Shown: piece by piece, positions 31,215-46,200 of the stretch
Layout of the letters: the number at the start of each line of letters is the position of its first letter
How positions within the stretch are numbered: the stretch's first letter is position 1
Translations under genes and position numbers: made by a program
Notes under the pieces: generated by a model
What the model was told of the DNA's origin: nothing
What the model saw: only the letters and a program-made list of their open reading frames with translations
Database searches by the model: none
Assembly (NCBI RefSeq): GCF_032854445.1
Contig: NC_088300.1
Coordinates: 82,001,084 to 82,065,083, forward strand
From: Liolophura sinensis
Taxonomy: Eukaryota > Mollusca > Polyplacophora > Chitonida > Chitonidae
Reading direction: 5' to 3'
DNA: 64,000 nucleotides

Positions 31215-34200
31215 CTGTAACATACCAGGTGACAATGTACTGTTGTGAGGGTTTGGGATGGGTGTTGTCTACACTGCCCAGTGAGGTGAACCTGTAACAT
31301 ACCAGGTGACAATGTACTGTTGTGAGGGGTTGGGATGGGTGTTGTCTACACTGCCCAGTGAGGTGAACCTGTAACATACCAGGTGACAGTGTACTGTAGT
31401 GAGGGGTTGGGATAGGTGTTGTCAGTACTGCCCAGTGAGGTGTACCTGTAACATACCAGGTGACAATGTACTGTTGTGAGGGGTTGGGATGGGTGTTGTC
31501 CACACAGCCCAGTGAGGTGTACCTGTAACATACCAGGTGACAATGTACTGTAGTGAGGGGTTGGGATGGGTGTTGTCCATACTGCCCAGTGAGGTGTACC
31601 TGTAACATACCAAGTGACAATGTACTGTTGTGAGGGTTGGGATGGGTGTTGTCAATACTGCCCAGTGACATACCAGGTGACAATGTACTGTAGTTAGGGG
31701 TTGGGATAGGTGTTGGGATAGGTGTTGTCCAGGTGACAATGTAGTATGTACCTTACTAATGGAGGCCAGGACCAAAGTCCATCTTACTAATGGAGGCCAG
31801 GACCAAAGTCCACCTTACTAATGGAGGCCAGGACCAAAGTCCACCTTACTAATGGCGTCCCGGACCAAAGTCCATCTTACTAATGGCGGCCAGGACCAAA
31901 GTCCATCTTACTAATGGAGGCCAGGACCAAAGTCCACCTTACCAATGGAGGCCAGGACCAAAGTCCATCTTACTAATGGAGGCCAGGACCAAAGTCCACC
32001 TTACCAATGGAGGCCAGGATTAATTCCTTAATTGTTGTTCACAGATTTCGCTGATATTATGAACACCATTAAGTTTACAGACTGTACAATCTGCCTGCAA
32101 TCAATCATCAGGACTGCACTGCTATCAAAGGGAGATAACTCACCCACGGTCATACAGTTTACAATACGGTAATGATAGGTCTCTGAGAAACTTCCAAACG
32201 TCTTGGTATCCCCACTGTAACAATGGATTCACCCGCATGTACTGAGGCCAGTCCTGGTCTGTCATTGAGAATGCATCTAAGTGACCTGGACATGAAAGAA
32301 CGGCAGCCAGATTATCATGTGAGGAGAGGGTATGTAACATAGGGGGCCATTTTGGGGACCAAGAAGCAGATGATCATGTGAGGAGAGGGTATGTAACATG
32401 TGACGCCATTCTGGAGACAAAGAAGCAGATTATCATGTGAGGAGAGGGCATGTAACACAGGGGTTCATTCTGGGGACCAAGAAGCAGATTATCATGTGAG
32501 GAGAGTTGCATGTAACACAGGGGGCCATTATGGAGATTATCATATGAGGAGAGGGCATGTAATACAAGGGGCCATTTTGGGGACCGAGAACCAGATTCTC
32601 ATGTGAGGAGAGGGTATATAACATAGGGGGCCATTCTGGGGACCAAGAACCAGATTATCATGTGAGGAGAGGGCATGTAACATGTGGGGCCATTCTGGGG
32701 ACAAAGAAGCAGATTATCATGTGAGGAGAGGGTATATAACATGTGGGGCCATTCTGGGGACAAAGAAGCAGATTATCATGTGAGGAGAGGGTATGTAACA
32801 TAGGGGGCCATTCTGGGACCAAGAACGACATTATCATGTGAGGAGAGGGTATATAACATGTGGGGCCATTCTGGGGACAAAGAAGCAGATGATCATGTGA
32901 GGAGAGGGCATGTAATACAGGGGTTCATTCAGGGGACCAAGAAGCAGATTATCATGTGAGGAGAGGGCATGTAACACAAGGGGGTCATTTTGGGGACCAA
33001 GAAGCAGATTATCATGTGAGGGGAGGGCATGTAACACAGGGGGTCATTTTGGGGACCACGAAGCAGATTATCATGTGAGGAGAGGGCATGTAACACAGGG
33101 GGGTCATTTTGGGAGGCCAAGAACCAGATTATCATGTGAGGAGAGGGCATGTAACATAGGGGTTCATTCTGGGGGCCAAGAAGCAGATTATCATGTGAGG
33201 AGAGGGCATGTAACACAGGGGGTCATTTTGGGGACCAAGAAGCAGATTATCATGTGAGGAGAGGGTATGTAACATAGGGGGCCATTCTGGGGACCAAAAA
33301 CCAGATTATCATGTGAGGAGAGGGTATGTAACACAGGGGGTCATTTTGGGGACCAAGAACCAGATTATCATGTGAGGAGAGGGCATGTAACACAGGGGTT
33401 CATTCTGGGGACCAAGAAGCAGATTATCATGTAAGGAGAGGGTATGTAACATAGGGGGCCATTTTGGGGACCAAGAAGCAGATGATCATGTGAGGAGAGG
33501 GTATGTAACATGTGACGCCATTCTGGAGACAAAAGAAGCAGATTATCATGTGAGGAGAGGGCATGTAACACAGGGTTCATTCTGGGGACCAAGAAGCAGA
33601 TTATCATGTGAGAAGAGTTGCATGTAACACAGGGGGCATTATGGAGATTATCATATGAGGAGAGGGCATGTAATACAAGGGGCCATTTGGGGACCGAGAA
33701 CCAGATTCTCATGTGAGGAGAGGGTATATAACATAGGGGGCCATTCTGGGGACCAAGAACCAGATTATCATGTGAGGAGAGGGTATGTAACATGTGGGGC
33801 CATTCTGGGGACAAAGAACCAGATTATCATGTGAGGAGAGGGTATATAACATGTGGGGCCATTCTGGGGACAAAGAAGCAGATTATCATGTGAGGAGAGG
33901 GTATGTAACATAGGGGCCATTCTGGGGACCAAGAACAACATTATCATGTGAGGAGAAGGTATATAACATGTGGGGCCATTCTGGGGACAAAGAAGCAGAT
34001 GATCATGTGAGGAGAGGGCATGTAATACAGGGGTTCATTCAGGGGACAAGAAGCAGATTATCATGTGAGGAGAGGGCATGTAACACAAGGGGGTCATTTT
34101 GGGGACCAAGAAGCAGATTATCATGTGAGGGGAGGGCATGTAACACAGGGGGTCATTTTGGGGACCACGAAGCAGATTATCATGTGAGGAGAGGGCATGT

Positions 34201-37200
34201 AACACAGGGGGGTCATTTTGGGAGGCCAAGAACCAGATTATCATGTGAGGAGAGGGCATGTAACATAGGGGTTCATTCTGGGGGCCAAGAAGCAGATTAT
34301 CATGTGAGGAGAGGGCATGTAACACAGGGGGTCATTTTGGGGACCAAGAAGCAGATTATCATGTGAGGAGAGGGTATGTAACATAGGGGGCCATTCTGGG
34401 GACCAAAAACCAGATTATCATGTGAGGAGAGGGTATGTAACACAGGGGGTCATTTTGGGGACCAAGAACCAGATTATCATGTGAGGAGAGGGCATGTAAC
34501 ACAGGGGTTCATTCTGGGGACCAAGAAGCAGATTATCATGTGAGGAGAGGGTATGTAACATAGGGGGCCATTTTGGGGACCAAGAAGCAGATGATCATGT
34601 GAGGAGAGGGTATGTAACATGTGACGCCATTCTGGAGACAAAGAAGCAGATTATCATGTGAGGAGAGGGCATGTAACACAGGGCTTCATTCTGGGGACCA
34701 AGAAGCAGATTATCATGTGAGAAGAGTTGCATGTAACACAGGGGGGCATTATGGAGATTATCATATGAGGAGAGGGCATGTAATACAAGGGGCCATTTTG
34801 GGGACCGAGAACCAGATTCTCATGTGAGGAGAGGGTATATAACATAGGGGGCCATTCTGGGGACCAAGAACCAGATTATCATGTGAGGAGAGGGTATGTA
34901 ACATGTGGGGCCATTCTGGGGACAAAGAACCAGATTATCATGTGAGGAGAGGGTATATAACATGTGGGGCCATTCTGGGGACAAAGAAGCAGATTATCAT
35001 GTGAGGAGAGGGTATGTAACATAGGGGGCCATTCTGGGGACCAAGAACAACATTATCATGTGAGGAGAAGGTATATAACATGTGGGGCCATTCTGGGGAC
35101 AAAGAAGCAGATGATCATGTGAGGAGAGGGCATGTAATACAGGGGTTCATTCAGGGGACCAAGAAGCAGATTATCATGTGAGGAGAGGGCATGTAACACA
35201 AGGGGGTCATTTTGGGGACCAAGAAGCAGATTATCATGTGAGGGGAGGGCATGTAACACAGGGGGTCATTTTGGGGACCACGAAGCAGATTATCATGTGA
35301 GGAGAGGGCATGTAACACAGGGGGGTCATTTTGGGAGGCCAAGAACCAGATTATCATGTGAGGAGAGGGCATGTAACATAGGGGTTCATTCTGGGGGCCA
35401 AGAAGCAGATTATCATGTGAGGAGAGGGCATGTAACACAGGGGGTCATTTTGGGGACCAAGAAGCAGATTATCATGTGAGGAGAGGGCATGTAACACGGG
35501 TTCATTCTGGGGACCAAGAACCAGATTATCATGTGAGGAGAGGGTATGTAACATAGGGGGCCATTCTGGGGACCAAGAACCAGATTATCATGTGAGGAGA
35601 GGGTATGTAACATAGGGGGCCATTCTGGGGACCAAGAACCAGATTATCATGTGAGGAGAGGGTATATAACATGTGGGGCCATTCTGGGGACAAAGAAGCA
35701 GATTATCATGTGAGGAGAGGGCATGTAACATAGGGGGTCATTTTGGGGACCAAGAACCAGATTCCCATGTGAGGCATGTAACACAGGGGTTCACTCTGGG
35801 GACCAAGAAGCAGATTATCATGTGAGGAGAGGGCATGTAACACAGGGGGCCATTTTAGGGACCAAGAAGCAGATTATCATGTGAGGAGAGGGCATGTAAC
35901 ACAGGGGGTCATTTTGGGGACCAAGAAGCAGATGATCATGTGAGGAGAGGGTATGTAACATGTGACGCCATTCTGGAGACAAAGAAGCAGATTATCATGT
36001 GAGGAGAGGGCATGTAACACAGGGGTTCATTCTGGGGACCAAGAAGCAGATTATCATGTGAGAAGAGTTGCATGTAACACAGGGGGCCATTATGGAGATT
36101 ATCATATGAGGAGAGGGCATGTAATACAAGGGGCCATTTTGGGGACCGAGAACCAGATTCTCATGTGAGGAGAGGGTATATAACATAGGGGTCATTCTGG
36201 GGACCAAGAACCAGATTATCATGTGAGGAGAGGGTATGTAACATGTGGGGCCATTCTGGGGACAAAGAACCAGATTATCATGTGAGGAGAGGGCATGTAA
36301 CACAGGGGGTCATTTTGGGGACCAAGAAGCAGATTATCATGTGAGGAGAGGGCATGTAACACGGGTTCATTCTGGGGACCAAGAACCAGATTATCATGTG
36401 AGGAGAGGGTATGTAACATAGGGGGCCATTCTGGGGACCAAGAACCAGATTATCATGTGAGGAGAGGGTATGTAACATAGGGGGCCATTCTGGGGACCAA
36501 GAAGCAGATTATCATGTGAGGAGAGGGTATATAACATGTGGGGCCATTCTGGGGACAAAGAAGCAGATTATCATGTGAGGAGAGGGCATGTAACACAGGG
36601 GGTCATTTTGGGGACCAAGAACCAGATTCCCATGTGAGGCATGTAACACAGGGGTTCACTCTGGGGACCAAGAAGCAGATTATCATGTGAGGAGAGGGCA
36701 TGTAACACAGGGGGCCATTTTAGGGACCAAGAAGCAGATTATCATGTGAGGAGAGGGCATGTAACACAGGGGGTCATTTTGGGGACCAAGAAGCAGATTA
36801 TCATGTGAGGAGAGGGCATGTAACACAGGGGGGTCATTTTGGGGACCAAGAAGCGGATTATCATGTGAGGAGAGGGCATGTAACACAGGGGGCCATTTCG
36901 GGGACCAAGAAGCAGATTATCATGTGAGGGTGAGTGAGTGAGTGAGTGCTTGGGGTTTAACGTCGTACTCAACACTTTTTCAGTCATATGACGACGAAGG
37001 AATCCTTAGGGTGCATGTATGTGTAATGCGCCTCCTTGTAGCAGGACGGATTTCCACCACTCTTTTATCTAGTGCTACTTCACTGAGACGACTTACCGAA
37101 GGCAAGTAAGGCGCCCTGCCCGAGCCATGCACTATCCCCTTGATGCTGAACGCCAAGCAAGGAAGTTACAACTTCCTCTTTTAAAGTCATAGGTGTGACT

Positions 37201-40200
37201 CGATCAAGGATTGATCCTGGATCTACCGATCCAGAAGCGGACGCTCTACCAACTGTGCTATCCGGGCTAGTAAAAACAAGGTTTGTACTTTCATGTCTCA
37301 ATCCACGACCTTATCATGTGAGGAGAGGGCATGTAACATAGGGGGCCATTATGGGGACCAAGAAGAAGATTATCATATGAGGTGGGGGCATGTAACATAG
37401 GGGGGCCATTCTAGGGACAAAGAAGGGTTTAACAAAGAAGAAGATTATCATATGAGGCAGGGACATGTAACATAGGGGGCCATTCTGGGAACCAAGAAGC
37501 AGAATATTATGTGAGGAGAAGGTATGTAACATAGGGGGCCATTCTGGGGACCAAGAACCAGATTATCATGTGAGGAGAGGGCATGTAAAACAGGGGGTCA
37601 TTTTGGGGTCCAAGAAGCAGATTATCAAGGTAAGCCTTGTACTAACTGGAGTATGGGTCAGTTTCCCTTGTCCCCATCAACACTGCCTTGATCTCTGGGT
37701 GAAGCTGCTGAAGCTGGCCCAGACATTCCTTGATCCGGCCCTCAAAACTTAGCTGATTCAGGTTATAGCTGAAAGAAAAACACCAGTCATTACACCCAAG
37801 GTTACCACTTAAATCAAACTCTAATACTGTACACATTTGGGAGACCACAGAACACCAGTCATTACATCCAGAGTTACCACTAAAATCAGACTCTAATACT
37901 GTACACATTTGGGAGACCACAGAACACCAGCCATTACATCCAGGGTTACCACTAAAATCAGACTCTAATACTGTACACATTTGGGAGACCACAGAACACC
38001 AGTCATTATATCCAGAGTTACCACTAAAATCAGACTCTGATACTGTACACATTTGGGAGACCACAGAACACCAGCCATTACATCCAGGGTTACGACTAAA
38101 ATCAGACTCTGATACTGTACACATTTGGGAGACCACAGAACACCAGCCATTACATCCAGGGTTAACACTAAAATCAGACTCTGATACTGTACACATTTGG
38201 GAGACCACAGAACACCAGTCATTACCACCAGGGTTAACACTAAAATCAGAATCTAATACTGTACACACTTGGGAGACCACAGAACACTAGTCATTACATT
38301 CAGGGTTACCACTACAATTAGACTAATATTCTACACATTTGGGAGACCATAGGACACCAGCCATTACATCCAGTGTCACCACTTACACATAGATCAGACT
38401 CTTATACTAAATACTTTTGGGAGGCCATACCCTAACACTCTACACATCTCTATCACTGTACACATTTACGAAACCATCTATGATACTGTACACATTTTGG
38501 AGACCATATTTAATACTGTACACATTTGGGAGACCATCTCTAATACTGTACACATCCGGGAGTCCATCTTTAATACTGTATATATTTCTAGCACACACTC
38601 AGCAGGCCATTTACAAGCTCTGGTCTATTTTCTAGCACACACTCAGCAGGCCATTTACAGGCTCTTGTTTACTTTCTGGCAAACACTCAACAGGCCATTT
38701 ACAACCTCTTGTTTACTTTCTAGCACACACTCAGCCATTTACAAGCTCTTGTTTACTTTCTAGCACACACTCAGCAGGCTATTTACAAGGTCTGGTTTGC
38801 TTTCTAGCACACACTCAGCAGGCCATTTACAATCTTGTCTGCTTTCTAGCACACACTTAGCTGGCCATTTACAAGCTCTTGTTTGCTTTTTAGCACACAC
38901 TCAGCAAGCCATTTACAATCTCGTCTACTTTCTAGCACACCTTTAGCTGGCTATTTACATGCTCTTGTTTATTTTCTAGCATACTCAGCTGGCCATTTAC
39001 AATTTCATCTACTTTCTAGCACACACTTAGCTGGCCATTTGCAAGCTCTTGTCTATTTTCTAGCACAACCTCAGAAGGCCATTTACAATCTTGTCTACTT
39101 TCTAGCACACTCAGCTGGCCTTTTACAAGCTCTTGCTTATTTTCTAGCACACACTCAGCAGGCCATTTTACAATCTTGTCTAATTTCTAACCTCCAAGAT
39201 TATTTAGAAACATATGCGGAATTTGTCTACATGAAGTCTCTCACCAACTCCCACTCAGTAGTGAACTTTTCACGCAGTTGTCACTTACCTGTCTTTAGAC
39301 GTCTGGATAAACTGTAGGACCTCTGGGAAGGGAGATTTACTCTGTATGTACAACGAATTTAATTTGCCCTGAAAGTCTGGATATTTCCTGAAAGTAAGTC
39401 AGATCATTCTACACTTTGCATTTTGATTCAGACCACTCGACCAAATATTCAAGATACCATTCTTGCTTAACACCCACAGTGGAAAAATCCCCCCATCCTT
39501 CCCCCCACCACCTGCACAGTTGGTTTACACCAAGACACCCAGAGAAAATATCTCCCCCTGCCCAGCTGGTTATCACCCAGACACCCTGAGGAAATTCCCC
39601 CCCTCCCCCGTGCCCAGCTGGTTATCATCGAGACACACAGAGGACATATCTCCCTGTGTCCAGTTAGTTATCACCCAGGCACACATTGGAAAAATCTCCC
39701 CCCTGCCCAGCTGGTTATCACCAATACACACAGAGGAATCACCAATACACACAGAGGAATCATCTCCCCTTGCGTAATGACCCTAGGAACATACTTAATT
39801 TTTACCAGTAAGATGCTCATTTAGGATGACCAAGGTTGTGTGATGATCTCGAAACACACTCGCGTTTTACCAGTGAGATGCTCATTTAGGATGACTAAGA
39901 TTGTGTGATGATCTGGGAACACACTCACTTTTTACCAGTGTGATGCTCATTTAGGATGACTAAGATTGTGTGATGATCTGGGAACACACTCACTTTTTAC
40001 CAGTGAGATGCTCATTTAGGATGACCAAGGTTGTGTGATGATCTGGGAACACACTCACTTTTTACCAGTGACATGCTCATTTAGGGTCATCAAGGTTGTG
40101 TGATGATCTGGGAACACACTCACTTTTTACCAGTGAGATGCTCATTTAGGGTCATCAAGGTTGTGTGATGATCTGGGAACACACTCACTTTTTACCAGTG

Positions 40201-43200
40201 AGATGCTCATTTAGGATGACTAAGATAGTGTGATGATCTGGGAACACACTTACTTTTACCAGTGTGATGCTCATTTAGGGTCACCAAGGTTGTGATGATG
40301 ATCTGGGAACACACTCACTTTTTACCAGTGTGATGCTCATTTAGGATGACTAAGATTGTGTGATGATCTGGGAACACACTCACTTTTTACCAGTGTGATG
40401 CTCATTTAGGATGACTAAGATTGTGTGATGATCTGGGAACACACTCACTTTTTACCAGTGAGATGCTCATTTAGGATGACCAAGGTTGTGTGATGATCTG
40501 GGAACACACTCACTTTTTACCAGTGACATGCTCATTTAGGGTCATCAAGGTTGTGTGATGATCTGGGAACACACTCACTTTTTACCAGTGAGATGCTCAT
40601 TTAGGGTCATCAAGGTTGTGTGATGATCTGGGAACACACTCACTTTTTACCAGTGAGATGCTCATTTAGGATGACTAAGATAGTGTGATGATCTGGGAAC
40701 ACACTTACTTTTTACCAGTGTGATGCTCATTTAGGATGACCAAGGTTGTGTGATGATCTGGGAACACACTCACTTTTTACCAGTGAGATGCTCATTTAGG
40801 ATGACCAAGGTTGTGTGATGATCTGGGAACACACTCACTTTTTACCAGTGTGATGCTCATTTAGGATGACTAAGATTGTGTGATGATCTGGGAACACACT
40901 CACTTTTTACCAGTGAGATGCTCATTTAGGATGACTAAGATTGTGTGATGATCTCGGAACACACTCACTTTTACCAGTGTGATGCTCATTTAGGATGACT
41001 AAGATTGTGTGATGATCTGGGAACACACTCACTTTTTACCAGTGAGATGCTCATTTAGGGTCATCAAGGTTGTATGATGATCTGGGAACACACTCACTTT
41101 TTACCAGTGTGATGCTCATTTAGGATGACCAAGGTTGTGTGATGATCTGGGAACACACTCACTTTTTACCAGTGAGATGCTCATTTAGGATGACCAAGGT
41201 TGTGTGATGATCTGGGAACACACTCACTTTTTACCAGTGTGATGCTCATTTAGGATGACTAAGATTGTGTGATGATCTGGGAACACACTCACTTTTTACC
41301 AGTGTGATGCTCATTTAGGATGACTAAGATTGTGTGATGATCTGGGAACACACTCACGTTTTACCAGTGTGATGCTCATTTAGGGTCACCAAGGTTGTGT
41401 GATGATCTGGGAACACACTCACTTTTTACCAGTGAGATGCTCATTTAGGGTCATCAAGGTTGTGTGATGATCTGGGAACACACTCACTTTTTACCAGTGT
41501 GATGCTCATTTAGGATGGCTAAGATTGTGTGATGATCTCAGAACACACTCACTTTTTACCAGTGTGATGCTCATTTAGGATGACCAAGGTTGTGTGATGA
41601 TCTGGGAACACACTCACTTTTTACCAGTGAGATGCTCATTTAGGGTCATCAAGGTTGTGTGATGATCTGGGAACACACTCACTTTCTACCAGTGTGATGC
41701 TCATTTAGGATGGCTAAGATTGTGTGATGATCTCAGAACACACTCACTTTTTACAAGTGAGATGCTCATTTATAGTGACCAAGGTTGTGTGATGATCTGG
41801 GAATATACTCACTTTTACCAGTGTGATGCTCATTTAGGGTCACCAAGGTTGTGATGATGATCTGGGAATATACTCACTTTTTACCAGTGTGATGCTCATT
41901 TAGGATGACTAAGATTGTGTGATGATCTGGGAACACACTCACTTTTTACCAGTGAGATGCTCATTTAGGGTCATCAAGGTTGTGTGATGATCTGGGAACA
42001 CACTCACTTTTTACCAGTGTGATGCTCATTTAGGATGGCTAAGATTGTGTGATGATCTCAGAACACACTCACTTTTTACCAGTGTGATGCTCATTTAGGG
42101 TGACCAAGGTTTTGTGATGATCTGGGAACACACTCACATTTTACCAGTGTGATGCTCATTTAGGGTGACCAAGGTTGTGATGATGATCTGGGAATATACT
42201 CACTTTTTACCAGTGTGATGCTCATTTAGGATGACTAAGATTGTGTGATGATCTGGGAATATACTCACTTTTTAACAACCGCATAGAATACATGAAGCAA
42301 TACTGTACAATCCTTTCCGCCATTAAATCCAACACATATTTCTTCTAGTCTAAAACAGAAAGATTAACTTAGTCAATAAATGTTTACATGTATGTCTGCT
42401 CAGCAACTTTTACAAACTTCATAAGTCACATTTTCATAACTATTTTTGTAAAAGACAATGTCCAGGGTATAGTGCCCTAAAGCGACGCTATTTACAAGAA
42501 AAGTTACAAAAAATTGATTACTAAAGTTTTATGAAAGTGTACCCTGACAGAAAAGACAACCCCACCTATACGTCTGTAACGCATCAGACAATAGTGACTT
42601 CCTCACCTGTAACACACCTGGCAGTAGTGACTACCATCACCTGTATATAACACACCTGACAGTATGTCTGTAACACACCAGACAGTATATCTGAAACACG
42701 CCTGACAGTAGCCATTACCCTCACCTGTATGCAACACACCTGACAGTAGTGACTACCCTGACCTGTCTGTAACACACCTCACACAATATATCTGTAACAC
42801 ACCTGACAGTAGCCACTACCCTCACCTGTATGCAACACACCTGACAGTAGTGATTATCCTCACCTGTATGTGACACACTTGACAGTATATCTGTAACACA
42901 CCTGACAGTAGTGACTATCCTCACCTGTATACAACACACCTGACAATATATCTGTAACACACCTGACAGTAGTGACTACCATCACCTGTATTTAACACAT
43001 CTGACAGTATGTCTGTAACACACCTGACAGTAGTGACTACCTTGAGCTGCATATAACACACCTGACAGTATGTCTGTAACACACCTAACAGTATATCTGT
43101 AACACACCTGACAGTAGTGACTATCCTAACCTGTATATGACAGCATGTCTGTAACACACCTGACAGTAGTGACTGTCCTGACCTGTATGCAACAAACCTG

Positions 43201-46200
43201 ACACTAGTGACTACCCTCATCTGTATGTAACACACCTGACAGTATGTCTGTAACACACCTAACAGTGTGTCCGTAACACACCTGACAGTAGTGACTATCC
43301 TCACCTGTATGTAAGACACCTGACAGTAGTGACTACCCCCACCTGTATATAACACCTGGCAGTATGTCTGTAGCACACCTGACAGTAGTAACTACCCTCA
43401 CTTGTATGTAACACACTTGACATTGTCTGTAACACATCTGACAGTGTGGCTACCCTCACCTGTATGTCTGTAACAACACCTGACAGTATGTCTGTAACAC
43501 ACCTAACAGTAGTGACTATCCTCACCTGTATGTCTGTAACACATCTGACAGTATGTCTGTAACACACCTGACAGTAGTGACTATCCTCATTTGTATGTCT
43601 GTAAGACACTTGACAGTAGTGAATACCCTCACCTGTATATAACACACCTGACAGTAGTGACTACCCTCACCTGCACGTCTGTAACACATCTGACAGTATG
43701 TCTGTAACACACCTGACAGTAGTGACTATCCTAACCTGTATGTCTGTAACACACCTGACAGTAGTGACTCCCCTCACCTGTATGTCTGCAATACACCTGG
43801 CAGTAGTGACTACCCTCACCTGTAACACACCTGACAGTAGTGACTACTCTCACCTGTATGTCTATAACACACCTGACAGTAGTGACTATCTTAACCTGTA
43901 TGTCTATAACACACCTGACAGTAGTGACTGTCCTCACCTGTATGCAACACACCTGACAGTAGTGACTATCCTCACCTGTATGTGACACACTTGACAGTAC
44001 ATCTGTAACACACCTGACAGTAGTGACTACCCTCACCTGTATGTAACACACCTGACAGTATGTCTGTAACACACCTAACAGTAGTGACTATCCTTGCCTG
44101 TATATAACACACCTAACAGTATGTCTGTAACACATCTGACAGTATATCTGTAACACACCTGACAGTAGTGCCTATCCTCCCCTGTATATAACAGACCTGA
44201 CAGTATGTCTGTCACATACCTGACATTATATCTGGAACACACCTGACAGTAGTGACTATCCTCACCTGTATGTCTGTAACACATCTGACAATATGTCTGT
44301 AACACACCTGACGGTAGTGACTACCCTCACCTGTATGTCTGTAACATGCCTGACAGGAGTGACTACCCTCACCTGTATGTCTGTAACACACCTGACAGTA
44401 TGTCTGTAAAACACCTGACAGTATGTCTGTAACACACCTGACAGTAGTGACCACCCTCACCTGTATGTCTGCAACACACCTGACATTTTGTCTGTAACAA
44501 ACCCGCCAGTAGCGATTTCTCTCACCTGTATGTCTGTAACACACCTGACACTAATGACTGCCATCACCTGCATGTAACACACCCACCACTAGTGATTTCT
44601 CTCACCTGCATGTCTGTAACACACCTGACAGTAATGACTGCCATCACCTGTAAGTAACACCCCTGACAGTAATGACTGTCATCCCTTGTATGTAACACAC
44701 CTGGCAGTATGTCTGTAACACACCTGACAGTATGTCTGTAACACACCTGACAATATGTCTGTAACACACCTGACAGTAGTGATAACCCTCACATGTATGT
44801 CTGTAACACATCTGACAGTATGTCTGTAACATATCTGACAGTAATGACTGCCATCACCTGTATGTAAGACACCTGACAGTAGTGACTACTCTCACCTGTA
44901 TGTCTGTAACACACCTGACAGTAATGACTGTCATCCCCTGTATGTAACACACCTGACAGTATGTCTGTAACACACCTGACAGCAGTGATTACCCTCACCT
45001 GTATGTCTGTCACACACGACCTTATGTCTGTAACACACCTGACAGTAGCCACTACCCTAACCTGTACGTAACACACCTAACAGTAGTGACTACCCTCACC
45101 TGTATGTCTGTAACACACCTGACATCATGTCTGTAACACACCTGACATTAGTGACTACCCTTACCTGTATGTAACACACCTGACAATAGTGACTGTCATC
45201 ACCTGTAAGTAACACACCTGAAAGTAGTTATCTTACCTGTATCGCTCTAAGCACTCCTCCACCACTCTCACAGAATGTCGAACACGTTGGCTAAATTGTG
45301 ACTGGTCCTCAGAATTGACAATATCATAGACTTGTTCCGTGGATTTGCGTATAGGGTCCTTTTCATAGCTGACGACTGAGCCTAAGCAAAAGACAAGGAT
45401 TAAAAGCCTATGGTGAACAAATGTGAATGTGGCAAAACCAAAAGCATAATAATATATAGAAAATGCAAGATTGAAGATGGAAGAAAATGTTCCTCACCAA
45501 AAGTTGTTGGTTGTGACAAGCACAGGAGTTCTTACACTGAAGCGTTTCTTTGTGCTGTTGCAGTTTATTGTGTTGTTTATTTATTATTAGTCAAATGTCA
45601 GTTACATTAACAATGAGGGATTTATGAGTGAGATCTCTCAGCTGTGACGTTATGGTTGGCACCCTCTGGGCTCCTCAGCTTAACAACAAATTTCATCGTC
45701 ATCTACTAACCCCAGGCATCTGGCCCTGGGCCTGAATGGCTCCGTGTTAGTAATAGAGTTGATATTTTGAGAAATCACCTCTGGACTGTTTAGCAAGCAG
45801 AAGTAGCTTGTGAAACAGTCAATTTTTCTTATTCCAATGAAGGGTTTGGTCAAGGGCTGAGATTTACTTTGAGCCATCAAAGATTCCATCAAAGATAAAG
45901 TATGGTGGTCAGAAGTTATGTCAAGTAGAGTTCATCTTTATCAGAGGTCAGATCTTAGTCCAGGTTAAAATGACCTTGTCAGAAGTCACATAAGGTAAGG
46001 AGTTCACATTTATCAGAGGTCAGATTAGGCAGAGTTCACCTTACCACAGGTGAGAAGTCAACACAGGTAAAGATGACCCTTACCAGAGGTCAGAGGTCAG
46101 ATCAGCTGGATATCACCTTTATCTAATGTCAGAAGTCAGACCAACTAGAGCTCACTTTATCTGAGGTCAGCTGTCAAACCAGGCAGAGCGCACCTTTACA

